From positions 1-17,064 of the forward strand of contig DASYYE010000317.1 in NCBI GenBank assembly GCA_035946955.1: a stretch of 17,064 bases of DNA, written 5' to 3'. A program made the position numbers and the translations under genes. Positions 1 to 7,641 of this stretch are shown piece after piece. A model generated the notes under the pieces. That model was not told where the DNA came from and searched no databases. It saw only the letters and a list, made by a program, of their open reading frames with translations. The number at the start of each line of letters is the position of its first letter. Within the stretch, counting starts at the first letter, position 1. The DNA comes from DASYYE01 sp035946955. Its GTDB lineage: Bacteria; Actinomycetota; Actinomycetes; Streptosporangiales; Streptosporangiaceae.

Positions 1-3
1 TGG

Positions 4-18
4 CCCCCCGCGAGGGGG
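4..18 (+). terminator. GC-rich hairpin with GCGA tetraloop at window start
   Basis: Five Cs at 5-9 pair with five Gs at 14-18 around a GCGA loop, a GNRA-type tetraloop. It lies about 80 bases before the phosphoribulokinase start. It could end an upstream gene or act as an intercistronic processing stem in a cbb operon. There is no T-tract, and the upstream gene is outside the window, so the role is inferred. Confidence 0.4.
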
Positions 19-87
19 ATTCGCCGCGAAATGCGGATACGTAGCGTAGCTGCTGCAGCTGGACAAGCAGTGGCTACGCCGTCGGTC

Positions 88-93
88 AGGAGG
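88..93 (+). promoter_or_regulatory. Shine-Dalgarno AGGAGG fixing the prk start
   Basis: A perfect AGGAGG ends 6 bases before the ATG at 100. It favours that start over the in-frame ATG at 31, which has no such site, and over the later ATGs at 121, 130 and 166. Confidence 0.8.
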
Positions 94-99
94 AGCCGC

Positions 100-1044
100 A
101 TGCCGCACAAGCTCTTACGCATGCACCGTATGGACGGTGCGCATGCCAGTGGACAGCGCCCAGTCATGATCGCGATCGCTGGCGACAGCGCGGCCGGCAA
201 GACGACGATCACGTCCGGCCTGGTCCAGGCCCTTGGCCCACAGCGGTGCACGGCAGTGTGCGTGGACGACTACCACCGCTACGACCGGGAGGAACGCAGG
301 GACCTCCCGTTCACCGCGCTGCACCCGGAGTGCAACTACATCGACATCGTCGAGCAGCACCTGCAGTTGCTCGCCACCGGCAACCCGATCCTCAAGCCCG
401 TCTACGACCACCGCACCGGCATGCTGAGCCGGCCCGCGTACGTGGCACCACGGCAGTTCGTGATCGTCGAAGGGCTGCTGCCGGTGTTCACCATGCTCGC
501 CGCGGCGTGCTTCGACGTCACCGTCTACCTCAACCCACCTGAGGCGATCCGCCGGGAGTGGAAGATCAAGCGGGACACCGCCCACCGTGGCTACACCCGG
601 GAGCAGGTGCTCGCCGAACTCGACCGCCGTGAGCCCGAGTCGCAGGCATTCATCCGCCCGCAGCGCCGGTGGGCCGACATCGTCGTCCGGTTCGCTCCCG
701 TGCAGGGGCGTCATGACCCGCCGGACACGCCGCTGTCGGCTGAACTGCTGCTGCGGCACACCATCCGGCACCCGGACTTGAGTGGGGTCCTCGCTGAGAG
801 TGGCCACCCCATGCACCTCAGGCTGACCCGTGACGAGGACGGGCGGCCGGTCGACGCGCTGCACATCCACGGGTACGTGCCCCGTGAGGACAGCCGGATG
901 CTGGAAAAGGCCATCTGGGCGGGACTCGGTGAGGGCACGGACATGCCCGGCTCCCTGGGCGAGCTGGACAACGGCCAGCGCAGCGAGCCCTTGGCGATCA
1001 CCCAGCTCCTGCTCCTGTACCACCTGCTCGAGGCTGCCCGGTGA
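100..1044 (+). CDS. prk: Phosphoribulokinase
   Basis: Phosphorylates ribulose-5-phosphate with ATP to ribulose-1,5-bisphosphate, the CO2 acceptor of RuBisCO, in the cytoplasm. The 314-residue product from the ATG at 100 has the P-loop GDSAAGKTT near residue 28, then DDYHRYDRE, HPECNYIDI, the substrate-region motif KPVYDHRTG, the strand IVEGLLPVF, and the basic helix with REWKIKRD and HRGYTRE. These are family hallmarks that separate it from uridine kinase and pantothenate kinase. The DDYH, KPVYDH and IVEGL pattern and the length of over 310 residues look closer to the longer (cyanobacterial/plant-like) PRK type than to the roughly 290-residue proteobacterial type; this is a judgement from memory. 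The C-terminal part ending in LAITQLLLLYHLL fits PRK. The stop overlaps the transketolase start (GTGA at 1041-1044), so the two are translationally coupled. Confidence 0.93.
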   Translation: MPHKLLRMHRMDGAHASGQRPVMIAIAGDSAAGKTTITSGLVQALGPQRCTAVCVDDYHRYDREERRDLPFTALHPECNYIDIVEQHLQLLATGNPILKPVYDHRTGMLSRPAYVAPRQFVIVEGLLPVFTMLAAACFDVTVYLNPPEAIRREWKIKRDTAHRGYTREQVLAELDRREPESQAFIRPQRRWADIVVRFAPVQGRHDPPDTPLSAELLLRHTIRHPDLSGVLAESGHPMHLRLTRDEDGRPVDALHIHGYVPREDSRMLEKAIWAGLGEGTDMPGSLGELDNGQRSEPLAITQLLLLYHLLEAAR

Positions 1045-3098
1045 CCGCGCCTACCCGCACGCCGCTGGTCTCACCAGACCTGGCTGCTGCCCCGGATGAC
1101 GTTGACCAGCGGGTGGTCACCACCATCCGGATGCTTGCCGCGGACGCGGTGCAGGCCGCTGGGTCGGGGCACCCCGGCCTTCCGATGGGTGCCGCCGCTC
1201 CCGCGTACGCCCTGTGGAGCCGGTTCCTCCGTCACGACCCTGCCTGCCCTGACTGGCCGGACCGCGACCGCTTCGTGCTGTCCGCCGGGCACGGGTCGAT
1301 GCTCCTGTACGCGCTGTTGCACCTGTCTGGTTATGACCTGCCACTGGCGGAGCTCAAGGCATTCCGCCAGTGGGGGTCCCGCACGCCCGGGCACCCGGAA
1401 TACGGTCATACACCCGGGGTGGAGACGACGACCGGCCCGCTTGGCCAGGGACTGGCCAATGCGGCAGGGATGGCGCTGGCCGAGCGGATGCTGGCCGCCC
1501 GCTACAACCGGGCTGGTCTTCCGCCACTGGTCGGTCACTGGACCTTCGTGCTGGCCTCCGACGGCGACCTGATGGAAGGCATCAGCCACGAGGCCGGCTC
1601 GCTGGCCGGTCACCTGCGGCTCGGGCGGCTCATCGTCGTCTACGATGACAACCGCATCAGCATCGACGGTGACACCGCCCTGTCGTGCAGTGATGACGTT
1701 GCCGGGCGGTTCACCGCCTACGGCTGGCATGTGCAGCGCGTAGGCGACGGCAATGACCTGGCCGCGGTGACTGCCGCCCTGCACGCGGCGGTCAGCCAGG
1801 AAGAGCAGCCCAGCCTGATCGCGGTACGCACCCACATCGGATACGGTTCACCTGGCCGTCAGGACACCGCGGCGGCACACGGCTCACCGCTGGGGGCCCA
1901 TGAACTCGCCCTCACAAAGGCACGGTTCGGCTGGCCGGCTGACCAGGCGTTCCACGTCCCCGCTGAGGTGCGTCAGCGCTTCCGTGAGCTCGCGGACCGT
2001 GGCAGGGTGCAACGCGGGAGCTGGCAGCAGCGGCTGGCCGCGCTGCGGGACGCCGACCCCCGGCTCGCGGCCGAGTGGGACCGCACCCAGGCCGGGCAGT
2101 TGCCTGACGGGATCCAGGCCGCGCTGCCGTCCTTCGTCGCGGGCGAGCCGATGGCGACCCGCACGGCGTCGGGTGAGACTCTGTGTGCCCTGGCCCGTGC
2201 CATGCCGGAGCTGGTCGGCGGCTCCGCCGACCTGACCGAGTCCACCTGCACCGGCCTGGGCGAGGGCTCCGTAGCCGCTGGCAGCTACCACGGCAGGAAC
2301 ATCCACTTCGGTGTCCGTGAGCACGCTATGGCAGCGATGCTGAACGGCATCGCGCTGCACGGCGGCCTGCGCCCGTTCGGTGCCACGTTCCTCGTGTTCT
2401 CCGACTACATGCGCCCGTCGATCCGGCTCGCGGCGCTCATGAAGCTGCCCGTCGTCTACGTCTTCACCCACGACTCCATAGCCGTCGGTGAAGACGGCCC
2501 GACACATCAGCCTGTCGAGCAGCTCGCCGCCCTGCGGACGATCCCCGGGCTGGCGGTCATCCGCCCCGCCGACGCGAACGAGACCGCCCAGGCGTGGGAG
2601 GCGGCGCTGCTGCGCAGCGACGGGCCCACTGCGCTGGTCCTGTCCCGGCAGCAGCTCCCGGTGCTTCCGCCACCACCTGGCGGGTTCCTGGCGAGCAGCG
2701 GCGCATGGGTGGTGCAGGACGGAGGCGCCTGCCCGGAGGTGGCCCTCGTCGCCACCGGGTCGGAAGTGTCCCTGGCGCTGGACGCGGCCGACCTCCTCAG
2801 TACGGACGGGGTGGCGGCCCGGGTTGTCTCTGTCCCCTGGCGGGAGCGTTTCCTGTCCTCCGGCTCGGTGGAAGCCGTCCTGCCATCCGGCGTGCCCCGG
2901 GTGGTCATCGAGGCTGGCTCGCCGGAGCTCTGGGAGGCCCTGGCCGGGCCGCGTGGCGAAGTGGTCGGACTGGACACGTTCGGCGCCTCCGCACCGGGGC
3001 CCGTGGTCATGGCCCGGCTCGGTTTCGCCCCCGGCCTGGTCTATTGCGTCGCGCATGACGTCATGACCACGGCGCGGTTCTCCAACGGCAGGTCCTGA
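1041..3098 (+). CDS. tkt: Transketolase
   Basis: Thiamine-diphosphate enzyme that moves two-carbon ketol units between sugar phosphates. Next to prk it most likely serves the regenerative phase of the Calvin cycle. The 685 residues are the usual full length. Visible motifs: GSGHPG at 41-46, SAGH at 81-84, GPLGQG at 132-137, the ThDP/Mg site DGDLMEG at 174-180 with the following DDN at 202-204, the pyrimidine domain with GSADLTEST near 394-402, catalytic Glu427 in VREHAM, and GEDGPTHQP at 483-491. The C-terminal domain runs from about 560 and ends with GFAPGLVY at 661-668. The GTG start overlaps the prk stop by 4 bases. A second, housekeeping transketolase is likely elsewhere in the genome. 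A decayed transketolase scrap sits at 6926-7023. Confidence 0.96.
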   Translation: MTAPTRTPLVSPDLAAAPDDVDQRVVTTIRMLAADAVQAAGSGHPGLPMGAAAPAYALWSRFLRHDPACPDWPDRDRFVLSAGHGSMLLYALLHLSGYDLPLAELKAFRQWGSRTPGHPEYGHTPGVETTTGPLGQGLANAAGMALAERMLAARYNRAGLPPLVGHWTFVLASDGDLMEGISHEAGSLAGHLRLGRLIVVYDDNRISIDGDTALSCSDDVAGRFTAYGWHVQRVGDGNDLAAVTAALHAAVSQEEQPSLIAVRTHIGYGSPGRQDTAAAHGSPLGAHELALTKARFGWPADQAFHVPAEVRQRFRELADRGRVQRGSWQQRLAALRDADPRLAAEWDRTQAGQLPDGIQAALPSFVAGEPMATRTASGETLCALARAMPELVGGSADLTESTCTGLGEGSVAAGSYHGRNIHFGVREHAMAAMLNGIALHGGLRPFGATFLVFSDYMRPSIRLAALMKLPVVYVFTHDSIAVGEDGPTHQPVEQLAALRTIPGLAVIRPADANETAQAWEAALLRSDGPTALVLSRQQLPVLPPPPGGFLASSGAWVVQDGGACPEVALVATGSEVSLALDAADLLSTDGVAARVVSVPWRERFLSSGSVEAVLPSGVPRVVIEAGSPELWEALAGPRGEVVGLDTFGASAPGPVVMARLGFAPGLVYCVAHDVMTTARFSNGRS

Positions 3099-3201
3099 CC
3101 GCCAGCACCGCCCGCGTGAACGTGAGAAAAAGCATCGCGGGATGTACGGCCTGGGGTGTATGCCGCTACATCTCGTGTCTTGCCTGATTACGCGCTGCCC
3201 G

Positions 3202-4089
3202 CTATCTGTTGTCGGCCTGAGTGGGGCGCTGCCGGCCGGGTGTGGTTGACCTTCGGATCAGCGGCTCCCCGCCGTGCCCCTGGCAGGAGTGCCGTCCATG
3301 CCATGTTGTGTGGCTGGGGTGCCCGGCCTTGTCCTGACGGGCACTGCCGCGTTGGGTTTGACGAGGAACGAGACTGCCGGGATCCACAGTGCTGCGAAGA
3401 CCTTCGGCCACCGGGTGGCTGAGGGGCCGACCGGCCGCGCGCCTGGCCAGCTCAAACGCCACCGTGGTGAGGCCGAGCCAGGTGATCCCGATCGCCCAGC
3501 CGCCGAGGACGTCGGAGATGAAATGCACGCCAAGGAGGATCCGGCTGGTTCCGACCAGGGCGACCAGGACGGCGACCACGATGCCAAACCAGGTTCGCCA
3601 CCGCCCGCGGGCGGCGGGTGCGAAGACCAGGTACAGCGCGCCGTAGCAGGCGAGGGAGCCAAGGGAGTGGCCGCTGGGGAAGCTGTTCCCGGGCGCGTGC
3701 GCGACCGGGTGTGCCACGACGGGGCGCAGTCGGCCCACGAGCACTTTGACCACCGGATCGAGCACGAGAGCGCCGGCCCCGGTGACAGTCAGGTAGACCG
3801 CCAGCCGCCAGCGGCGCCGCAGCGCGAGCAGGACCACAGCAGCTGCGATGAGCGCCGACAGCACGATGGTGCTGCCGAGCAAGGTGACGTCTTTTACGAC
3901 CGTGATGGCCGTGTGCTGCCCGGCGATCAGGTTGTTGAGACCGGCTGCCGCGCCATGGTCGACGGACTCCAGCGGCCGCCATCTCAGCCGGACGAGGACG
4001 AGCAGGACCGTGAAGAGCAGCGCTGAGGCAGTAACGATGACCACAGGCGTCAAAGCCCCGAGCCGGCGCTGGGGCGCGCTGGATGCCAC
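3202..4089 (-). CDS. PAP2-superfamily membrane phosphatase
   Basis: Probable integral-membrane acid phosphatase or lipid phosphatase. The three PAP2 signatures are present: K115 to RLRP ending at 123, PSGH at 138-141, and SR followed by LGVHFISD at 182-193, which carry the catalytic and phosphate-binding residues. Hydrophobic segments fall near 14-34, 68-90, 97-117, 147-158, 168-181 and 195-215, so five or six membrane spans are likely. Candidate substrates are phosphatidic acid, diacylglycerol pyrophosphate or undecaprenyl pyrophosphate; the sequence does not decide. The last 70 or so residues are basic, polar and unlike the family, perhaps a cytoplasmic tail or read-through into former non-coding DNA. 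The start is GTG without a clear ribosome-binding site, so the N-terminus is uncertain. It converges on tkt and diverges from the methionine-synthase-like gene. Confidence 0.9.
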   Translation of the reverse strand: MASSAPQRRLGALTPVVIVTASALLFTVLLVLVRLRWRPLESVDHGAAAGLNNLIAGQHTAITVVKDVTLLGSTIVLSALIAAAVVLLALRRRWRLAVYLTVTGAGALVLDPVVKVLVGRLRPVVAHPVAHAPGNSFPSGHSLGSLACYGALYLVFAPAARGRWRTWFGIVVAVLVALVGTSRILLGVHFISDVLGGWAIGITWLGLTTVAFELARRAAGRPLSHPVAEGLRSTVDPGSLVPRQTQRGSARQDKAGHPSHTTWHGRHSCQGHGGEPLIRRSTTPGRQRPTQADNR

Positions 4090-4120
4090 GCATGCGAACT
4101 GCCCGCGATCTGGCGGCTCA

Positions 4121-4212
4121 CACTGTGGTTCGCCCCAGTGGCGGTGCAGTGGTCATTGTCCGGGCCCCGGCGGGGGCGTCCCGCCGCACCAGGTAACCGG
4201 CGCGTGCCGGTT
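4121..4212. promoter_or_regulatory. Cluster of three hairpins in a divergent intergenic region
   Basis: Three stems follow one another. 4121-4140 has arms of 8 with one mismatch around TTCG. 4168-4186 pairs CGGCGGG with CCCGCCG around a 5-base loop. 4195-4212 pairs AACCGGC with GCCGGTT around GCGT. They lie between the PAP2 start (4089, minus) and the methyltransferase gene (plus). They could be a structured 5' leader or attenuator of either gene, or part of an insulating terminator. I do not recognise a cobalamin or SAM riboswitch consensus. Confidence 0.45.
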
Positions 4213-4263
4213 GTGTGTTGAAGGGGTGTGGACTTCACGGAGTTCTACCGGGAGTCCAAGGTG

Positions 4264-5463
4264 ATGCACGGGCAGTTGAGCTATCCGGTCGGCCGCCTAG
4301 GCCTGGTGGGGGAGCGGGGCCTGGTGTGCGACGCTGGGGTTGTGACAGTGGATGCCCGGGTGGAGCACGTGGGGAGCCTGTTGCGGCCGCGGTTCCTGCG
4401 CGATGCCCGCGACGCGTATGTGCGGGGTGAGCTGACGCCTGCGGAGTTCAAGTCAGCCGAGGACCAGGCGGTTCGCGAGGTCGTGGCCATGCAGGAGGAG
4501 CTGGGCCTGCCGGTGGTCAACGACGGGGAGATGCGGCGCGAGTCCTTCCAGAGCGAGCTCACCGCTGCCTGCGAGGGTTTCACTGGCGTGGACGTCAACG
4601 CCTGGCTGTGGGGGGAGTGGCACTCGGCGGAGGTGGGCGATCTGACGGTTGCGCGGCCGGAGGGCCTGGCGGTCACTGCCCTGGTGCGCAAGCGGCGCAA
4701 CCTCGCCGCGGAGGAGTTCACGTTCCTGCGCGGGTGCACCAGCGCTCAGGCGAAGGTCACCTTGCCGAGCCCGTCACTGTTCGCCAATTTGTGGTCGCCG
4801 AAGCAGTCGGCCGCCACGTACCCGACACTGGATGCGTTCCTGGCCGATGTGGTGCGGGTGCTGTGTGACGAGGCCGCTGAGCTGGTGCGCCTGGGCTGCA
4901 CCTACATCCAACTGGACGCACCGCACTACCCGCTGCTCATCGACCCGGGCTGGCGCGCGTTCTATGAGGAGCGGGGCTGGCCGGCCGAACGCTGGCTGGG
5001 GTACGGGATCGAGTTGGACAACGCGGTGATCGACGCGGGGCGCCCGGCCACGTTCGGGTTCCACCTGTGCCGCGGCAACCAGCTCAGCCGGTGGCTGGTG
5101 GCCGGCGGGTACGACGCGATCGCCGCACCGGTGTTTCGCGGTGTGCACGCCGACCGGCTGCTGCTGGAATACGACGACCGGCGCTCAGGCACCTTCGACC
5201 CACTGCGGCTGGTCCCCGACAGCAAGGTCGTGGTGCTGGGCCTGGTCACCACCAAGACCCCGCAGGTCGAGCCGCTGGATCAGATCAAGGCCCGGCTCCG
5301 TGAAGCCAGTTCGCTGATCGATCCTGAACGACTGGCGCTCAGTCCGCAGTGCGGCTTTGCCACCTCAGTGGCTGGCAACGCCATCACACCCCAAGCGCAG
5401 CGCGCCAAGCTGGCCCTGCTGGTCCGCGCCGCCCACGACTTCCTGCCCGCCCCCACCACCTGA
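4264..5463 (+). CDS. MetE C-terminal-like cobalamin-independent methionine synthase family protein (YxjG type)
   Basis: Belongs to the UROD/MetE-like TIM-barrel family, in which a zinc-bound thiol is methylated. The likely zinc ligands can be picked out by analogy with E. coli MetE His641, Cys643, Glu665 and Cys726: His267 and Cys269 in FHLCRGN, Glu302 in LLLEYDD, and Cys363 in SPQCGF (numbered from 4264). Other family features are VEHVGSLLRP near the start, VVNDGEMRR, and QLDAPHY with the conserved acidic/His site. It lacks the N-terminal half of full MetE, so the methyl donor and thiol acceptor are open. Start is ambiguous. ATG 4264 has GGGAG 9 bases upstream. The frame is open from GTG 4228. 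The GTGs at 4342 or 4348 would give about 371-373 residues, the usual family length. It could form a unit with the methyltransferase 78 bases downstream. Confidence 0.85.
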   Translation: MHGQLSYPVGRLGLVGERGLVCDAGVVTVDARVEHVGSLLRPRFLRDARDAYVRGELTPAEFKSAEDQAVREVVAMQEELGLPVVNDGEMRRESFQSELTAACEGFTGVDVNAWLWGEWHSAEVGDLTVARPEGLAVTALVRKRRNLAAEEFTFLRGCTSAQAKVTLPSPSLFANLWSPKQSAATYPTLDAFLADVVRVLCDEAAELVRLGCTYIQLDAPHYPLLIDPGWRAFYEERGWPAERWLGYGIELDNAVIDAGRPATFGFHLCRGNQLSRWLVAGGYDAIAAPVFRGVHADRLLLEYDDRRSGTFDPLRLVPDSKVVVLGLVTTKTPQVEPLDQIKARLREASSLIDPERLALSPQCGFATSVAGNAITPQAQRAKLALLVRAAHDFLPAPTT

Positions 5464-5541
5464 GCGCCCTCGGCCGCGGCAACGAGGGGCATTCCAGCCG
5501 GTCAGGGCCACACCAATGGTGCCGATCGGATCGCGGTCAAT

Positions 5542-6423
5542 ATGGTGGGCAGTATGGGCGGTGAGGAAACCGGCGAACAGGTGCGGCTATTCGGCACGCA
5601 CTCGAACTATTTCTTCGAACGCAACCTGGATGACCGGCAACGGCTTGCGCAGCAGTTCAGCTTGCTGCGGGAAGATTTCAATCTCTGGTTCGACCAGGCG
5701 CTGCGGCTTGGCCGCCTGTCGGCTGACCCGCAGCGCGCAGACTGGGCGGTTCTTGACGCTGGCTGTGGTGAGGGCCAGTACGCCCATGAGGTCGTCCGCC
5801 GCTATCCGCACGCGCACCTGACCGGGTTCGACGCCGACCCGGCTGCGGTCGCCGCCGCGGCCGGCCCGGCAGGTACCGGAATGCGGTTCATGGTCCACGA
5901 CGCCCGGCAGCCGCTCCCGGCTGAGGTGGTCCCCGAGGGCGGTTTCCAGGCGGCCGTCGCCTGGATGGTCTTGCTCTACCTGCCTGACAAGCGCGCTGCC
6001 CTGGCCCACCTCGCTGCGGCCCTGGCGCCTGGCGGTGTCCTCATGCTCGGCAACGTGCCTGACGAGCCCCTGCTCCTGGACCATCCGGACGCCAGGGTCA
6101 TCCTGGAAACCGGCCGGGCTGCCATAGCACGGCTTGGGATGACAGGCATGGAACAGACCCTGGAGCCACTGCTGCAGGAGGCGGGCTTCACCGACATCAC
6201 CACAGCGGTGCTGCGTTATCCATTAGGAGGCGCTACCAGCTATGGGCACCGCTGGTACGCGTGTGCGCTGTCGAGCTTCGCCGCTGGGCGGCAACTGCTC
6301 AGCCAGGCGGGCCTGATGGACCAGGCCGAGTACGAGCAGCACCTCCAGGCGCTGGTGGACGCACCCATACTGGACCAGGCGGGGGAACTGCGCTTCCTCG
6401 TCACACTGGCCCGGCGCACATAA
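5542..6423 (+). CDS. Class I SAM-dependent methyltransferase
   Basis: Predicted Rossmann-fold methyltransferase of 293 residues. Motif I is LDAGCGEGQY at 71-80, which binds SAM. It is followed by the acidic ribose-binding loop GFDADP at 95-100, then AWMVLLYLPDKRAAL and the family-typical LAPGGVLMLG strand. An N-terminal helical stretch (LLREDFNLWFDQAL, near 41-54) precedes the core and may shape the substrate pocket. The substrate cannot be told from the sequence. It lies 78 bases after the methionine-synthase-like gene on the same strand, so a link to methyl-group metabolism is possible but is only neighbourhood inference. The start is ATG 5542 with only a weak GGA upstream; ATG 5554 is an alternative. 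It converges on the ACT gene. Confidence 0.85.
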   Translation: MVGSMGGEETGEQVRLFGTHSNYFFERNLDDRQRLAQQFSLLREDFNLWFDQALRLGRLSADPQRADWAVLDAGCGEGQYAHEVVRRYPHAHLTGFDADPAAVAAAAGPAGTGMRFMVHDARQPLPAEVVPEGGFQAAVAWMVLLYLPDKRAALAHLAAALAPGGVLMLGNVPDEPLLLDHPDARVILETGRAAIARLGMTGMEQTLEPLLQEAGFTDITTAVLRYPLGGATSYGHRWYACALSSFAAGRQLLSQAGLMDQAEYEQHLQALVDAPILDQAGELRFLVTLARRT

Positions 6424-6476
6424 CCGTCGCCACCGGATCGGGAAGTGTCTGTGGTGCTGGCGGACTCGGGGGTGCC

Positions 6477-6869
6477 TCACTCGGTGATGACCTGGTCGCC
6501 CAGTGCGCTCTCGGCCGCGGCCGCGTCGTCAGCACAGATCACTGCCAAGAACTCCTCGTCGGAGATGCGGATCGGGAAGAACAGCTCCACGTTGACACCG
6601 GCATCGGCGAGCTTGCGGAAGGCCGCCGCGGCGGCACCGGGGAGGTTCTCCATCGTGACGGTCACGGCGGGCCGCAACAGGTACTCGATGCCTGCCTCGT
6701 CGAGCACCGCCTGGGCGGAATCCTCGTCATCAGCGATGAATGCGACAACGCCGCTGTTCCCGTGCGGTGTCGCACAGAGCAGCAGGTTGACGCCGCCGCC
6801 GGCCAGTGCCTCGCACAGGCGGGCCAGTTCGCCCGGGTGGTTGTCTAGCTCCACGGTGAAGGCGCCCAT
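6477..6869 (-). CDS. Tandem ACT-domain protein
   Basis: Small soluble protein of 130 residues made of two ACT-type ligand-binding domains and nothing else. The first begins AFTVELDNHPGELARLCEAL and holds GVNLLLC; the second holds VTVTMENLPGAAAAAFRKLADAGVNVELF. The NHPGEL and NLPGAA turns are where ACT domains usually bind amino acids at a dimer interface. Such stand-alone pairs are presumed amino-acid sensors, but no enzyme partner is fused or obvious nearby. The start ATG at 6869 is preceded by GGAGAGGGG with 6-base spacing; the in-frame GTG at 6908 has no comparable site. The upstream same-strand gene is the DDN-type reductase, 132 bases away, with the transketolase scrap in between. It converges on the methyltransferase. 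Confidence 0.85.
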   Translation of the reverse strand: MGAFTVELDNHPGELARLCEALAGGGVNLLLCATPHGNSGVVAFIADDEDSAQAVLDEAGIEYLLRPAVTVTMENLPGAAAAAFRKLADAGVNVELFFPIRISDEEFLAVICADDAAAAESALGDQVITE

Positions 6870-6875
6870 CTGCTG

Positions 6876-6884
6876 CCCCTCTCC
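6876..6884 (-). promoter_or_regulatory. Shine-Dalgarno GGAGAGGGG fixing the ACT gene start
   Basis: Purine-rich site 6 bases before the ATG at 6869 on the minus strand. It supports this start over GTG 6908. Confidence 0.7.
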
Positions 6885-6925
6885 GGCAACGCTGTCCAAC
6901 ACCGCCACTCACCCCCGAACCTACC

Positions 6926-7023
6926 GTCTTCTATGTCTCCACAAACGACTCCATCGCCGTGGCCCTCGCCGCTGAGGGATCGGTTTCACCCCCGGCCTGG
7001 TCTACACCGGATGGTCGCGCTGA
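6926..7023 (+). pseudogene. Decayed transketolase fragment
   Basis: Three blocks match the transketolase at 1041-3098 in order. (a) 6926-6961 reads VFYVSTNDSIAV against VVYVFTHDSIAV (residues 471-482; 29 of 36 bases equal over 2451-2486). (b) 6959-6976 reads VALAAE against VALVAT (residues 567-572; the leading ten bases are identical). (c) 6980-7004 matches 3019-3043 at 24 of 25 bases and encodes GFTPGLVY, then runs to a TGA at 7021. Blocks a and b share a frame; block c is shifted. The parts in between (about 85 and 90 codons) are missing. This is a scrap with internal deletions, not a working gene. Confidence 0.7.
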
Positions 7024-7412
7024 CGATCCTCACCGACCGCTGTGAGCTCGAAGACCGGGTGGCGGTCCGCCTCGGCGACGAAGTCCTCCACCGGGGATTC
7101 CTTGGTTGCCTGGAAGTACGGCCGGGGGGACGGGGAAATGCGGACGTATCGCTTCAGGACGGGCCCGGCCTCGTCGGGGGAGACCTCCCGGATGGTGTAG
7201 TCACGGGTGTCGCGGCGGCGGGTCAGGCTCACCCGCCCGGCCGCGCGGGCGTTGTGGACCCAGGACACCGGCCCGTAGGGGGCGACCAGCCAGCGCCGCC
7301 CATCGTGCTCGACTAGGACCACCGGGTTGGTGCGCGGCTGGCCGGTCTTGCGGCCCCGGGTGGTCAGCAGGTAGGAGCGGGGCACCAGACCAGCCCGGAC
7401 AAGCCCACTCAT
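7002..7412 (-). CDS. DDN-family F420-type nitroreductase/quinone reductase
   Basis: Relative of mycobacterial Ddn, a split-barrel protein that binds the deazaflavin F420 and reduces quinones or nitro compounds. In the 136-residue product from ATG 7412 the family features are YLLTTRGRKTGQPRTNPV at about 14-31 (the GRKxG and R residues are expected to contact the F420 phosphate and tail), WLVAPYGPVSWVHNARA at 41-57, and a C-terminal VFELTAV strand. The frame is open further upstream to 7580, but that part is low-complexity, and the family starts near MSGLVRAGLVPRSYLL; GGAG lies 9 bases before this ATG. The last ten residues, after VFELTAV, are read from the antisense of the transketolase scrap, whose bases also supply the stop codon. 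F420 binding is inferred from the family. Confidence 0.87.
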   Translation of the reverse strand: MSGLVRAGLVPRSYLLTTRGRKTGQPRTNPVVLVEHDGRRWLVAPYGPVSWVHNARAAGRVSLTRRRDTRDYTIREVSPDEAGPVLKRYVRISPSPRPYFQATKESPVEDFVAEADRHPVFELTAVGEDRQRDHPV

Positions 7413-7641
7413 GATCGTGTTCTCCACGTGGCGGCCTCGGCCGGGATGGTACTGCCGCGGTGTCCGGGGAGTCCCGCCGCCGCGCGCTTGCCTGATGGAC
7501 TCGCCGTTTCCAGGCCCCGGGGCCGGTGTCGTTGGGGGCATGGCTTCTCCCGCTGCTAGGCGGTTGCCCTGATGTCCCACCAGCTTGTTCGTGGTGCGGG
7601 GGTGGGGTCAAGGGGTTGCGGGTGGACAGCGCCCGCGCTAC

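Noticed and set aside
115..1023. Minus-strand open frame of 302 codons opposite phosphoribulokinase
   Set aside because: Low-complexity translation, no motifs; shadow of the real gene.
1884..3056. Minus-strand open frame of 390 codons opposite the transketolase
   Set aside because: No recognisable domain; the opposite strand is a full-length transketolase with all catalytic motifs.
3111..3141. CCCGCG/CGCGGG stem in the convergent gap after transketolase
   Set aside because: Only 6 base pairs around a 19-base loop with no T-tract; too weak to call a terminator with confidence.
4090..4341. Cobalamin riboswitch upstream of the methionine-synthase-like gene
   Set aside because: Considered because of the gene type, but the B12-box consensus is not present; only unassigned hairpins are seen.
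6428..6464. Possible hairpin between the convergent methyltransferase and ACT genes
   Set aside because: The arms need a bulge and enclose a long loop; could be chance.
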